Source: Macquaria australasica (taxonomy: Eukaryota > Chordata > Actinopteri > Centrarchiformes > Percichthyidae). Taken from it: a DNA stretch of 64,000 nt. Made by a program: the position numbers and the translations under genes. The notes under the pieces are model-generated. The model saw only the letters and a program-made list of their open reading frames with translations, was not told the origin of the DNA and did no database searches. Shown here in pieces: positions 13,451-25,905 of the stretch. The DNA is taken from assembly GCA_005408345.1 (NCBI GenBank), contig SEMN01000319.1, positions 526,813 to 590,812 on the forward strand, read 5' to 3'. Within the stretch, counting starts at the first letter, position 1. Each line of letters begins with the position of its first letter.

Positions 13451-14419
13451 CTGACTCTGGCGTCATCTGGCAGTGGAACTTTGGTCACAACTAAACAAAT
13501 TTGGAATGAAGTACAAATTATTTTTTGTAATACAATGGTGATTCAATATCAGTTGTATAAGAACAGAAGTAAACAAACATAATATAGTCTAAGTTTCTCA
13601 GGCTGGAGCTAATGTCGGCTGTATTCATTATTATAGAAAAATGCAAAGATGCAAATATGATGTGAGAAATGTGCTAATAAACTGTTTGCCAATCTATGCG
13701 CTTTATTTCTGTAACAAATGTGATTCAATTCATATTTATTACTCAGTTTCCTGAATGGAAAAAAAACACTACATGAACCAATCTTATGTTTATTTTCAGG
13801 TAGGAAGTTTTAATTGAAAGTGGTCCATTTGGCTTTTCCTTTACAATACATCACGATCCTTATAAATCCATTTCATGGAAAATTCAACTGCTGCTCTTTG
13901 TGTTTTGTTTTCATGATTACAAGGACCTCTTTTGAGCTGTTCTGTTGTTTCTCTATAATTGCTTTTCATGGATCTCTCTATCACCAGCCCTCCACAAAAT
14001 AAACACTTAATAATTTAGTTTTTACAAACACAATACGGCAGTTATTGGTTGCTGCTGCTCTACAGTGCTGCTGCTTTTCATACAGCTGCCAATCTCTCTT
14101 GCAATCAGTCCCAAACAGCAGTCCCAAAGTAGTTTAGAAATTTAAAAATAACATTTAAAACTAAACCTTTTATATATTCAAATCATATTTTTCTGGAGTG
14201 AAGTCTTGTTTCAAATAAAACAGTCAAAAAAGCAGCAGTATACAGTAAATCTACTCCACTTGCATTCCAATTTAATGATGATAATATGCATCTTAAATAA
14301 TGATCATTCATTATTGATTCATTGATCACAAGACGTGCCATTACACATGAATGATTACAGATACTTGATTATCTGATATATAATCTAGTCTTTCCCCTCT
14401 CATTCTTTCCCTCCGTCAG

Positions 14420-14620
14420 GAAAATCAAGACCAACTACTTCATCGTGTCTCTGGCGTTCGCTGACTTGCTGGTGTCGGTGCTGGTGATGCCGTTTGGTGC
14501 CATCGAGCTGGTCCACCAGCACTGGATTTACGGTGAGACCTTCTGCCTGGTCCGGACCTCGCTGGACGTCCTGCTGACCACCGCGTCCATACTGCACCTG
14601 TGCTGCATCGCCCTGGACAG
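14420..14620 (+). CDS. htr4: htr4 exon with TM2, ECL1 and TM3
   Basis: This exon encodes 67 residues from KIKTNYF through TM2, ECL1 and TM3 to LDR. It completes the Arg codon left by the previous exon. Visible class A features are LAFAD (Asp2.50, sodium/activation site), the TM3 cysteine in FCLVR that forms the conserved disulfide with ECL2, and the amine-binding aspartate in RTSLD (Asp3.32). The exon ends with AG of the Arg codon of the DRY motif; Tyr-Tyr follows in the next exon. The acceptor is TCCCTCCGTCAG|G and the donor GACAG|GTGAGA, both strong. Sequence is nearly identical to mammalian HTR4; ECL1 differs slightly (VHQHWIYGE). The intron inside DRY is a known position for this receptor. 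Confidence 0.96.
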
Positions 14621-16689
14621 GTGAGACTTTCTGGTCTGGGGGTGTTTGTCTGTGTGGGTTTGATTAGGCATGAAATAACATTACACCTGCACAGATTTAT
14701 ATTGCATTTTTAATGCTTGACATCCTGTGTTTTGGCGAGTAATGCTCAGGTTTGTGTGTGTGAAGGTTTGTCTGCACTATATGTAAAATGGTTGATATTG
14801 TGAAATATCGCCCCTTTGGTGTGAACTCACACCTCATTTGAAATACTCAATCTCTCTCACAGCAGCCCTGCCACTTGTGTCATATTCAGCAGATTAATAC
14901 ATGAATATGATAAAAAAGAGATTTCCAAATGTAAACTAGCAAAAACATTGAAAGTAAATATAGAATAAAATGTGTAGTGTAAAATTCCCAGGAAAGCCCA
15001 GAATAAATACAGGAAGTAAAGCTAGTCAAAGTGCATTATGTTTAGTTAAAAGAAAAGAAAATTGCAATATTTTCTCTTTTCTCTTTCTCTCACCACAAAT
15101 TCACTTTATGTTTGGGTGTTTGAACTCTATATAAAAATAAAACACATTTACTCTATAAAAATATTATATTATCACAACTTTTTGTTTGTTGTTAAATGCA
15201 AGAAATAACACAACACGTGTAAATCTGTGATGTGAAAGTCATTTTAACAGGAACTGTTCATCTGTAGCCTTGCATTGGACAGGCGTGAGGCCTTGACATA
15301 CTGTATGTGGGAATTGTGTGAATCAGATTTACTGTGTAGCTGTGTAGATGAGTTATTCCAGCTTAATGGTCAGGATCTACAGTACATCAGGTGTAAGCCC
15401 TGATAATTCACAAACACCATAGATGTGTTTTCCTACTTCCCCCTGGTGTTATCTTGCCTTGTCAATAATTTAGGTTTTATTTGGAGAGGTTTTGAGGAGG
15501 TAGAAAATACTGAAAAGTTGACCACAAACTTAACAAAACCTATCGAAAGGAACATTTCTTTTACCCTCAAAACGTCATTCAACGTTTTTTAAGTTATCTC
15601 CTGAAAAATATTTATTAGTAGAATACTTACTTGCTGTACACTTACTGTGCCTCATAAAGTTGGTCCAGGGCTGAAAAATTAGTCAGTGAATCTCTTGTAA
15701 GGGTGAGTAGGGGCAGAGTGCAATTTGATGTTATCTGATTGAAGCAACGGCCTTCATTTTGGCGGCTTTTATATCAACTCGAGGGAGAGGGCTTCCAGAC
15801 TGATAGCTCCGATTGTGTGAGGATGTAGACTGGATATATTATTTTTATTGTCTCTGCAGCCAGACTGATGGAATTCATTTCAACACAGAGTAAAAAAAAC
15901 AAAAAACACTTTGGCATTTACAGCACCTGACAAATTTCAGCACAGCTACAGACATAAACATAACGGACAATTCAAACTGTAAGAGAGCACTGTAAACATT
16001 ATTCATTGAGGCTCTCCAAAGTACATTCAGATGCTATTTATGTATCAGTGTAAATGATGCTTATTGAGAATTCTAGTTTGTTATTAGTTCCCTTTTGGTT
16101 CCCTCGTGCTGGAAAATGTCGTGGAAATCAGAAAACCTGATGCTGTCTAGTGTTGGTGAGATGATGGTAATGAAATACCCGAACACAAAATCTGTCTTAG
16201 TCTCTAATTCTAGAGAATTCTTTATTGCCTGCAAGCAAGAGTCACCCCATATGTATACGGGAGAGACTGACTGACAAACTGTTCCACATTATGTGTGAAA
16301 AGCATGAAGACTGGACATGTGCACATTTGAGCACATCATTGGTTAATATACATAAGCATAGAGAAATTATAATAAATAGACAATAAGTGAGCAAAAATAT
16401 GTGCATTCTACTACAATATAAACAACAATATATATAGAAAAGAAAATGGAAAATAACATATGTGCATCGTACTACAATATATAAAACAGTGTAAATAATA
16501 ATAATGCTGAAAAATGGGATGTATAAATGTGTTAAAATGCAAGAATAGTATACATTAGAAATACAGTATAAATGCAGTATTATTGCCAGAGTATAACAGA
16601 ATATTGCACAGTTGAATTATTGCACAATGTTACTGTACAGTTAAGTCAGTATTGCACAGTTGAAAATATACATATTAAATAAATTATGG

Positions 16690-16900
16690 GGTTATAGTTG
16701 CAGACAGGGGTGAAATAAGTCCAAGGTCCAGTCTACTGACTCAGCTGGTCTGACACTGAGGGAGAAGTTGAAAAGTTTGATGTCCACAGGTAGGAATGAC
16801 TTCTTGTGGCGCTCTGTGGTGCATCTCTGTGGAGGGAGTCTTGCACTGAATGATGTTGGAGGCTGCACCTTCAGTGCACTTCAGCACTCTGGGAGGAACA
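16690..16900. repeat. probable fish LINE-derived tail
   Basis: The stretch from 'ggggtgaaataagtccaaggtccag' through 'tggtctgacactgagggagaagttg' to 'gacttcttgtggcgctctgtggtgcatctctgtggagg' resembles a recurrent fish LINE 3' segment that I recall in this order. It is preceded by an AT-rich 'attgcacagttg' tandem-like zone (16600-16670). Clade and boundaries are not determined. Confidence 0.4.
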
Positions 16901-18132
16901 TTGAGGACAAAAAGTTGTCGAAAGTTGCTAGTTAGCTTGCTTGCAATGGGTTAGCCTGCTAGCTCTCTCAACATGTTACTCACTACCTTACTCATTATCT
17001 ACAGTAGTTAGTTCGCTAGCTAACTTCATACTGCACTTTGGGACAGCTCTACTCATCACCTCTGACCACTTTAGCCAACCATTATTAGCATCTGTTTTAT
17101 CTAATCTTCTGCATTCCCTGCTGAAAAGATTATTGCATGAATCGGATATGCTGTGGTTGTAAAGCTTTGCTTTTTTTCCCTGAGAATGTATAGAGCCTGC
17201 TACTCGGTAAACAAACTGTGACTTGGTTGGAAAATGTCTGTGAATATTTTTCTGTTGCTCACCTCGCACTGTTGGCACCTGCTGTGTGTTGAGGGAGAGG
17301 GTGGCAGCCTCTGATGTGAGAAAATCAGACCAGACAGGGTAAGCCTTATCATGCAGACAGCTGGATTAAACTTCAGCTCAACCTGACAATGCCCAAATTG
17401 AAGCAGGTGTGAGCAAAAATCACGGTCTTATCACTGGTTTTTCCCTTCTCCAGCTGATTTGTGTTCAGTGACTCTTCAAACATGCTGCAATACAGTAAGC
17501 CCTAAAAAAAATAAAAAATAAAACTAAAAACGGAGGGAGTAAATAATGTGGAAGAAACTTTATGTGTTACAAGTTTCTGAAAGTCAGAGTTCATGAAAAA
17601 TGTTTTATTTGACCATTAAGGATTTCTACATTGAATGTCATCTTAGGAACTTTTAAGGTAAAACAAATGCTGTGTAACATTGGGGGATACTGGCGCCACC
17701 CTAGCTGGACGCTGAGAATATTATGCTGTGATCTTCTGATTCCTACTGTTTATCATTTATTAATGATGTGTCCACAATAAGAATACAGCGAACAAACTTG
17801 AGGAATGCAGGGAGGACATCTATGACCCCAAAATGCAGGTTGAATGCAGAATAAATATCTAATGGCCATGACCGCTACATATTCCGCTACATCTCACATG
17901 TATGTACATGTGTTTTTAAAGTAGATACTCATGGAGCCACAAACACAAGGAAAATTTTCCAAATTACACAAATCAAAGATGCAAAGCTCAGAAACAGTGA
18001 AGGAGGAAATGGTCTCTTCATTCAGTTATCTGGCTGGAGGAGCTTTGTACCCTTCTATACATAGAGCTGCCTCCGCATCCTGGAACTTCCATTACCAATT
18101 CGTAGCGAGGCAATCAACCTTCATTACCCCCA

Positions 18133-18156
18133 AGCCCCCCCCCCCTCCCCCCCCCG
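18133..18156. repeat. poly-C run (possible G-quadruplex on minus strand)
   Basis: Two C runs of about 11 and 10 bases separated by a T. The minus strand has long G tracts able in principle to form a quadruplex. Confidence 0.75.
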
Positions 18157-21100
18157 TTCCCAGTGCATCATATCACATCTCCCACAGACTGTATCTTCCT
18201 CCTCCACTTACTTTGCCTCCTTGTTTTGTTGTCATTGAACAATATTGCAGATGCCAATATCTTTCCATTTTTTTAACTGCTTGCTGCCTGTGATGACGAA
18301 AATGAAGTACATTCAAGTATTGTGCTTTGCTTACTTATATGTTCTTATTCTGTGAAAAAGCTCCTGCTATGATATCCAGCATTGTATTATCTGTCTGTCT
18401 TTTTGATAGTCTAATTTGCGTTCAGTTTTAACACACTTTTACTCTCTACTTTGCCAACTTAGCAATTATGAAGTTAAGTTCATAACTGTACCTAGTGAGC
18501 AATACCCAGCCAAGTATTAGGTCTCAATATCTTCAAAAGACTTTTTCAACAAATGAAAACAAATTTAAATTGACAGAAATGCACATAATTGATACATCTA
18601 CAAAATACACAATGCATAATACAACTTAATTAAAGTACCTTTTATTATATATTACAATGTGTCTGTCCTCGAGAATAATTATTTGCTTTAATTAATTAGA
18701 TTCAATGAAAATAAAACTGATAGCTTTTGACTACAGGCACACACTACTGTACATGCAACTTTTCTAATATCTATATAATATGTGCTAATTTCTAATTAAA
18801 ATGATGGTCTGATAATGTGATACATAATGAAAAGTGCTTTTAGCTACACCTGTTCTCATTTTATTATACCTTAAGTAGACCAACAGCATCTGTATCATGG
18901 ACTCTGTGATTTGCTTTCAAGTGTTTAGTAGCTTATAAACCGTCAAGCTGTAGCCTAATTACAGGTTGTCAGGCTATTTGAGATGATGTTTGTGGTTGTA
19001 TTAAAAGCGATCCACAGACTGACAGACTGAGAGCCTGTAAGTTGGTCCTTTTGTAAAACTACAGGATGAGACCAAGAATTAATGAAACTGTCACTCAGAG
19101 TCAGTTGCAGCAAAATGTAAGAGAGAGTCTGGAGTCCCATATGGTACAAAGCCCAGATTAACAGTTTTCCACATTGCGTGTGTATGTGTGTGTGTTCAGC
19201 AGGATATTTTAAATATTCAACAAACACATGCAAACATTCTGCAACAGAAACAACAAAAACAATGGCACTAAAGATTGAAACAAGCCTTGGCAGATTTAAC
19301 TCTGGATTTGTTGGTAATCCTTCTTCATTACCATGACTTGGAAACATAACTACTTTTCTGTTTAGGAGTTCATCTGCCAGGGTGAGATAAATGCCACCAC
19401 AGTGACACACAAACAAAGAATTATGGATTTAGAGAGAGATTTACAGAGAAAGAAAAAACATAAACACAAAAACATTTTTTAACCTTATTTAACCTGGGAG
19501 ACTTTTCTGAAGTCTGTACATCCATTCATTGTTGGCAATGGAGCTTAATATGACTTTCTTGCCCTTAAAGGACTATACCAGTGATTTGCCTATTTTAGCC
19601 CATTTACTACAAATAGTCAGCTTTCCATTCTAACTATCCATGTTGCAAACCATGCTGCTGAGTAATATGATGTCTGTAATTGTTTTTGTCAAAGTTACAT
19701 TATCATTAAAAAGGTAATGTTATGCAGGCTACATTACAGTATATAGATTTACTAACCCCATTCAAAATCACATTCACACTCTTTAATTGATACAACCTAA
19801 TACTAGATAGATAATCTTGTATCTGAGAACTGTCCTGTAGTGCATTATTGTTGGTTGATGTTTAGTTCTAGTGCCTTTTTATGAGAATCCCATAATTACA
19901 GATTGTCACCCATAATTTAAAATATAGATTTTTTTCTGAAAAGTATGCAGAGGAGTTTAGGTTTTATTTTCAACCTTGAGTAGTGTTTACACATCTTTCT
20001 CTCAGGCTCCAAAAAGCTCCACCAACCAGATGGGGTAAGCCAACCTCTGTGTCACCTTAGTGGCGAAACCCAGGGGAAAGAAAGCACACACAAACCTTGC
20101 TCCTGCTCATACAGTTTACTTCTGTGAGCACAGGGTAGACATTAAAGGTGACTGAGATGAGCTTCGCATCATTTCTAACAACTCAAAGCATCTGGAACAT
20201 AGCAGCAGGAGGTGAGAACATTGTTAAAACTGAAGCTGGAAAGTGACAGGGACATGTCCAACCCACTCCCCAATGGGAATTTCACCCATGCATGGTTTAT
20301 GCAGCAAGTTCCAAGAGACTGCTAATTGATTTTCATACTGCCCCTCAAGGCAAAACCTCCTAGGCTGTTTATGGCTCATGTTTGGGTCTTAGGTCTGCCA
20401 ATCCTAGTGAAAGAGGACTGAGAGGCAGTTCTACCCCCAAGGCCCACGTCAGGGCAAAACTAAAACTAATTAGAGCCACTGAGTTGCTCCATAGGAACAA
20501 CAGGGGTTAAGTGCCTTGGGTGAGGGCACCCTGAGCAGACAGGGAGGGAAACAGGCCTTGATTTCCCCAGACAATTTGAGATTTGGGGCCAGCAACATCC
20601 TTCTAAAGGTGCAAACAGTTTTGTGTCAGAAGCTGTCTTTTAGCTCTTTAAACAATCCTTGAAAGAGTACAGGCTGTTGCAACAGTACTTAGTAGTTTAG
20701 TTTATTTTAATGAAGAGCAAATTCTTCTTCACTGGCAGTGCATGCAATAAACACTACAGAGTTACTACTCCCATTCACACAAAAGGAGTTGGAAAAGCCT
20801 TCAGCTCGAAACGGAAACATTACAACAGAGGTCAGCAGACTCAGGCAACTCGGGAGTTACACTGCACCAGCCTTCTGCTGTTAGCTTCTCAGCAGACCTA
20901 CCAAAGTAATAAGAAGGCACCACAAGGAGCTGAGAGACAAAAGGGTGGAGAGAAGAAAAAAGAAAAGATTGGCTGCTGAAAAGCAAAAGCAAATTGCAAC
21001 ATGAGGCAGATTGAAAAGAGCAAAGCAAAATAGAAAGGGATTGGAAAAGTATAGCTAAGAAGATTGCTGAAAGAGATAAGACAGAGTCACACACAGGGAC

Positions 21101-22584
21101 AAAGAGAGATTAACGATTAGATAAAGAAAACTGAAACAAAGCAATAACTGAAAAAGAGAGGTTTTTCTCTAGATACGACTGTTACAACTGTCCTTGGTTG
21201 TCCCACAAAAGGGGAATACAGGAAAGACTGAATTGATCCTCTTTACTGTGATTCCATGGTCAGCCTGCATGTTAAAGAGTTTACAATATTGATGTTGTCT
21301 ACCATTTCTTCAACTATGTGTTTCTTGGCTTTCCTTTTTAGAAAAAGAAGATATTCTTGATGTATGTTAGAAGCTGCTCAAGTGTGTACCCTTCCATCAG
21401 CATTCATGAAACCTTCATGAAGGTGTTGCTCAAGGATCCTTCCAGGGCCCCACTTTTGTTGCAATCTGCAAATGCATTTCCCCCTGAACCACCGACATGA
21501 AAAGATTATTTGAGGAACCATATGGTTCCTGCAGTTATTGGAAGACTTGAGGTTAGAGAAGCTGCATAGACAACAAAAGGTTTGACAGGAAGTGAAAACG
21601 AAACTCTCTTCTCTCAACATTCAAGATGCCTTCAAGCTTGACCTTGTGGAAAAGTCAAGTATGTAGATGTTGAACAAAGAATCATCTCCCTCCTTTATTT
21701 ACTACCTTCAAGATGCCCAGAAGCAAGGAAAAGAATCAGTGAAACAACTTCATCATCCTACTAATCAGCTCCCTGGGGGAATGTTGGAAAGTGTTTTAAT
21801 CTAACAGGATTTAGCTTTAAAGCAGCATAGAGTCCAGTCAACCTTTCTTGGCCAAAGTAAGGTTAAATAGTTGAGATGGATGAGATGGAAGCGGAATGAG
21901 AAATGTATGTTTTGGGCATGGTATGAAAAGCCTGTCACTTGTCTGCTCACTTCTGTGGTGCAGGCAGAACTGTAGTTCAAAGCCTTGGCCTCCAGACAGC
22001 TTTTGGCATTTTATGTTTTGGCTGCTGATTGGCTCTGGTTCAGCGGGACGGGGAAAATAAACAACCTTTCACCAGAGGTCCGACCTCTGCTGCTGTTTGT
22101 AACACATGAATACCAACTGAAAGTGGTGCGTGCAGAGAGACAGACAAAGCATGCATTCAAATATTTGCAAGAACAAACACTTGTTGTCTTGGATATGAAC
22201 ATTGATACATATGCACACACTAACCTAGCATATAGAATTTTGGAACAGGCTGAGTGACAGTCAGTTTCCTTTTCTGTCAGAGTATGACTTTTTGCCAGTC
22301 TCTGACTTTCTTAAAGAGAGGGTTTTATAGAAAGGAATAATTTCAATTGTCTTGGGTGGATGTCAGAATTGTTATTTAAGTGTTGTTGAAGCACAAAGCT
22401 AAATTCTTCACTGCTTCACCAACTTTTTGACGTCATGAATTGGAAAACTGGAAAGACTGATGTTCAGAAAACAATTTTTCAAATTTAGGGTCTGAATCAG
22501 GATATTATACAGCCAGGGTAGATCTTTTTGATGATCTTTGGATACGGTTTATCAAGGGATGGGTTAAGGCATCAGTATGCCTTA

Positions 22585-22960
22585 AACAGTGTGTCTGAAA
22601 CCCCCTCCTCTCACATCTTTCTGACATTGGAATTAGGGTTGCTGTGTCCGACCATTTTGTAACCAGACCAATAATCTGACAAGCACGCCATCATGCAGAG
22701 ATTGGGCAGGTGTGCAGAGGTGGGAAAGCAGGCAAGGTAGACTTCTCTCTCAAGCTCTCTTTTTCATTGTTCACCCTACTACTGTCATTCTTTGCGTGTA
22801 CAACCAAGTGGAACAGCATGAATGCCTTTTAGGAGAGACTGTCAAACAGTATCCATGTGTCTATTCGGAACAGGTATACACGCTTTGCCTTTCAAAGTAC
22901 AAAGTAGTTTGTTGGAAGTATACTGACACCTTTAGGAACAGTAATTCTGACAGCCAATCA
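22585..22960. repeat. dispersed repeat, copy 2
   Basis: Second copy of the family seen at 2720-3100, in the same orientation, with the same order of conserved blocks. It includes the 'gaaaccccctcctctcacatc' start and the 'attcggaacaggtata' end, which matches 'attcagaacggctata' in copy 1. No coding potential was recognised. Confidence 0.55.
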
Positions 22961-25854
22961 GCGTAGATTAAGAATAATTGTTTATGAACTTTTCTTCATC
23001 TGATGGCGGTATGTGTGCAATATGTTCGGCTTTTCCTGGTGGTCCCTGATATGTTGACACTGCATGCCGAAAATAACTTGAAATTTTTATGCCCAAGAAA
23101 TGTTGCAAGATTGGACAATTTTCGGCCCAAGTGGGCGGCTTTAGGGTGGATTATGTCGGTAAAAATGAGCTTGACAAAATGAGTTGGCAAAATTTTGGCC
23201 AGCAGGGACAGAAGCAACGTAGTCGTAAATGACACCAAAACACAGTAGAGACTCTCAGCATATTTTTTTCATTACATGACTACTTTGGTACAAACATTTA
23301 CACACCAGTGTGTTGGATAGCTTTCTGAGATTTAGTAGCCCCACCTAGTGGAAAAGTCACCAGTTCGTCACAAAAATATGTTTGGTGTGCGCCATCTTTT
23401 TTGGAATACCCTGAAGTGCAACAATGGATAAGAGAGCCATGCTATTATCTGCAAAATTCGCCATTACCACCTCACCTTGCTATTGTCACAAAAGCCTCAT
23501 TATCCCATTCAGTTTCATTAATGAGTTACCTTCAATAAGAAAGAGACAGTGTTGTTCTTTACACCAGCAAATCAATATCTTATTCATTTTGAGAGATTCA
23601 TCTATTTTTCACAAACCATCAATACCACCACTGAAAGGATAATCAGATTCGGTGGGGAAATGTGTCAGACTGGTTGGGTTGAGTTTCTGGTGACAACTGA
23701 GTGAAAGACTGTTCAAGGAAGAAGAGAGAGGAAGGTAAGGCAGGTTGTTGATGTCATTTGTAGCTTCCAGCATAATAAATAAAACGACAAGAAAATAACA
23801 GACCAGGAGAAAAACAGCGCATTTCCCCTAGTATATTATGAATCTCTGAAAGGAAAGCATGTGTTGACTGCACCACTGAAAGAGAAAGAGCATAAACACA
23901 GAAGGAAACAATGAGAGACTTTTGAATGCCTAACATAAAAGAATTTAGAAGGAAAAAAAACACAAAATCAAGAATGACAAACATTTCTAGCATATTTCTA
24001 CCTGCATATAAATACTGTCATCTCAAATGTTGCTATTTTATTTATTTTTTACTGCTGTCAAACACTGTCACTGTATTCAATATGTAGAAGATATTACCTG
24101 ACCCAAAAAGCGAATGCTCTGTCGAGCTGTTGACGGAGCGTTACAGAAACACAACATGGCGTAAACATCCATGGGGGAAAAAAAAGTCAGACAGCTTGTA
24201 TTGGGACACACAAGGTTTGTCATGCTTGTGGTGGTGGCAACCATCTTTTTCCCTCAGAGCAGCGAAGTGAGTATTTTAATCATTTTGACTTGCTCAGCTG
24301 TTGAGATCTTATCCCGTGACTGCCAAAAGCCTGCTTACTAGCACATATCACTTTCAAATTGAATTCATTAGTTTTTTCCTTATCAGCACCATGTCTTCTC
24401 TGGGGCATCTTGGCAATATGTTCTTGAGCATTGACTGTTCAAATCAAGTTTATTATTTTCACTATTATTAATTTATTGTCACTATTACTTTCTATTTACC
24501 AGTAAGCCATGACAGTGTGACAGTGAGCCAGCATGCACAATACCAGGACCCTGAAATCAAAGAAGCTGAATGGAATTCAGCCATCGTTCATTTTATTATT
24601 TACAACTCTGCTTTTCCTACTGTGACATGTCAAAATGTCTGCTGTGAGAAAGGCCTTTTACCTTTTCGTCATCTTAGCTTCTTGTAGCTTTCTTCTCAAC
24701 AGGCCTTGAAGCAGGTCAGAGGTCACTGTGGCTGTTGAAACAAACAAATAAAAACCTGAAAATGCTAAATTGAAAAAAACACAACAAGCTGACAGCAGAA
24801 GAAAAGAGGCAGCCTGAAACATCACTTGATGCTCATAGAGTGCAGAAAAAGAAACATCTGTTGCCTCCGGTGTATTTCTGCTATAAGAACTTGGCTGACA
24901 GACAACACAAGCTTATGTGACAGGGAGAGAGAAAGAAAAGAGAAGAATACCGAAAAAAAAGAAGGGGAAATGGAGAAGAAAACATAGAGAAAGTGAGAGA
25001 ACATAGAAAATACGTGAACAGCTGCAAGATAAAGCTTCTCATTCATCCTCTGTAAGCTGAAGATGCTGAAAAGGGCTGAATGGAAATTAATTAAGACTAA
25101 AAATACCAGACCCGCCACAAGGAGGATGCTCCAACACAAAGACATTCAGTGAAAAGGCTAACATGGACAGACATTTAGACTGAGACAGAAACACAGGAAA
25201 ACTCAGAGAGCAGTAGCAGGAAGGAAAATAGCTAGAGAGAGAAATAAATAGCTAGATATACAAAGAGCTTGAATATAATTGCATGGGCTCATATTTGAAA
25301 TCTCCCTACTTGATTGCAGATATTGATATTGATGATTACATAGTGCCTTATGTCAGACCAATTAATTCTTTGACTGAATTTAGTATGTATAAGTTTAGTA
25401 TGTGTAAGTTTGCAGGATGGATACTGCTTATAGCACTGTGTCAGAGGAAATACAAATGACAAGAAATACAAAATATACAGCACATTATATAACAACCCTT
25501 TTCAAAATACGTTTTAAAATACAATGTTATAGTCACAACTTATCAAAGGAATCCACATTTTTTTAAATTTCATACTGTTTTATCCTAATTATTTTAAAAC
25601 AAAAAAAGTACATTTTAAATGCTAAGCAATGCTGTTTCTGACTTTTAAATAATTTTCTAAACTCAAGGCTGGATTACCAAAAGTAGACTGCCCCATAGCT
25701 GCAATATTTTCAAGTTCACTGCAAGTCAGTTGGTTTTGTTAATTTGACTGCAATTACAAATTAGTTTGGAACTTTGCAGCACGAAAGTTCAATATCAGAT
25801 AATGTGTACTGTATTGCTAGCTAATCTAATGTTGCATTCCTGTTTTGTTTAGGA

Positions 25855-25905
25855 GCACTGTGTTCTGGAGCTTTCGATCATATCACATGATCTTCATCAG
25901 CGGAT
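25855..25905. repeat. shared 'gagctttc' repeat block, copy 2
   Basis: 'ttctggagctttcgatcatatcacatgatcttcatcagcgg' matches the blocks at 13401 and 36948. It is probably a fragment of a common fish transposon whose ends I cannot define. Confidence 0.5.

Larger units (their letters stand above)
5523..14419 (+). other. htr4 intron after TM1 exon (about 8.9 kb)
   Basis: GT-AG intron in phase 2, inferred from the flanking exons. It holds a CT-rich tract (about 6040-6200), CA/GT microsatellites near 6.5, 7.5, 9.0 and 9.2 kb, a fish LINE/SINE-tail repeat (12.23-12.57 kb) and a Tc1 transposase relic (13.04-13.45 kb). No other coding exon was recognised. Short open frames at 7.4-7.9 and 9.0-9.4 kb are Thr/His or Val/Cys runs created by CA/GT repeats. 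Confidence 0.85.

Noticed and set aside
18955..19416. 153-codon minus-strand frame
   Set aside because: No recognisable domain, signal peptide or splice context, and the sequence lies within a deep intron. Treated as chance.
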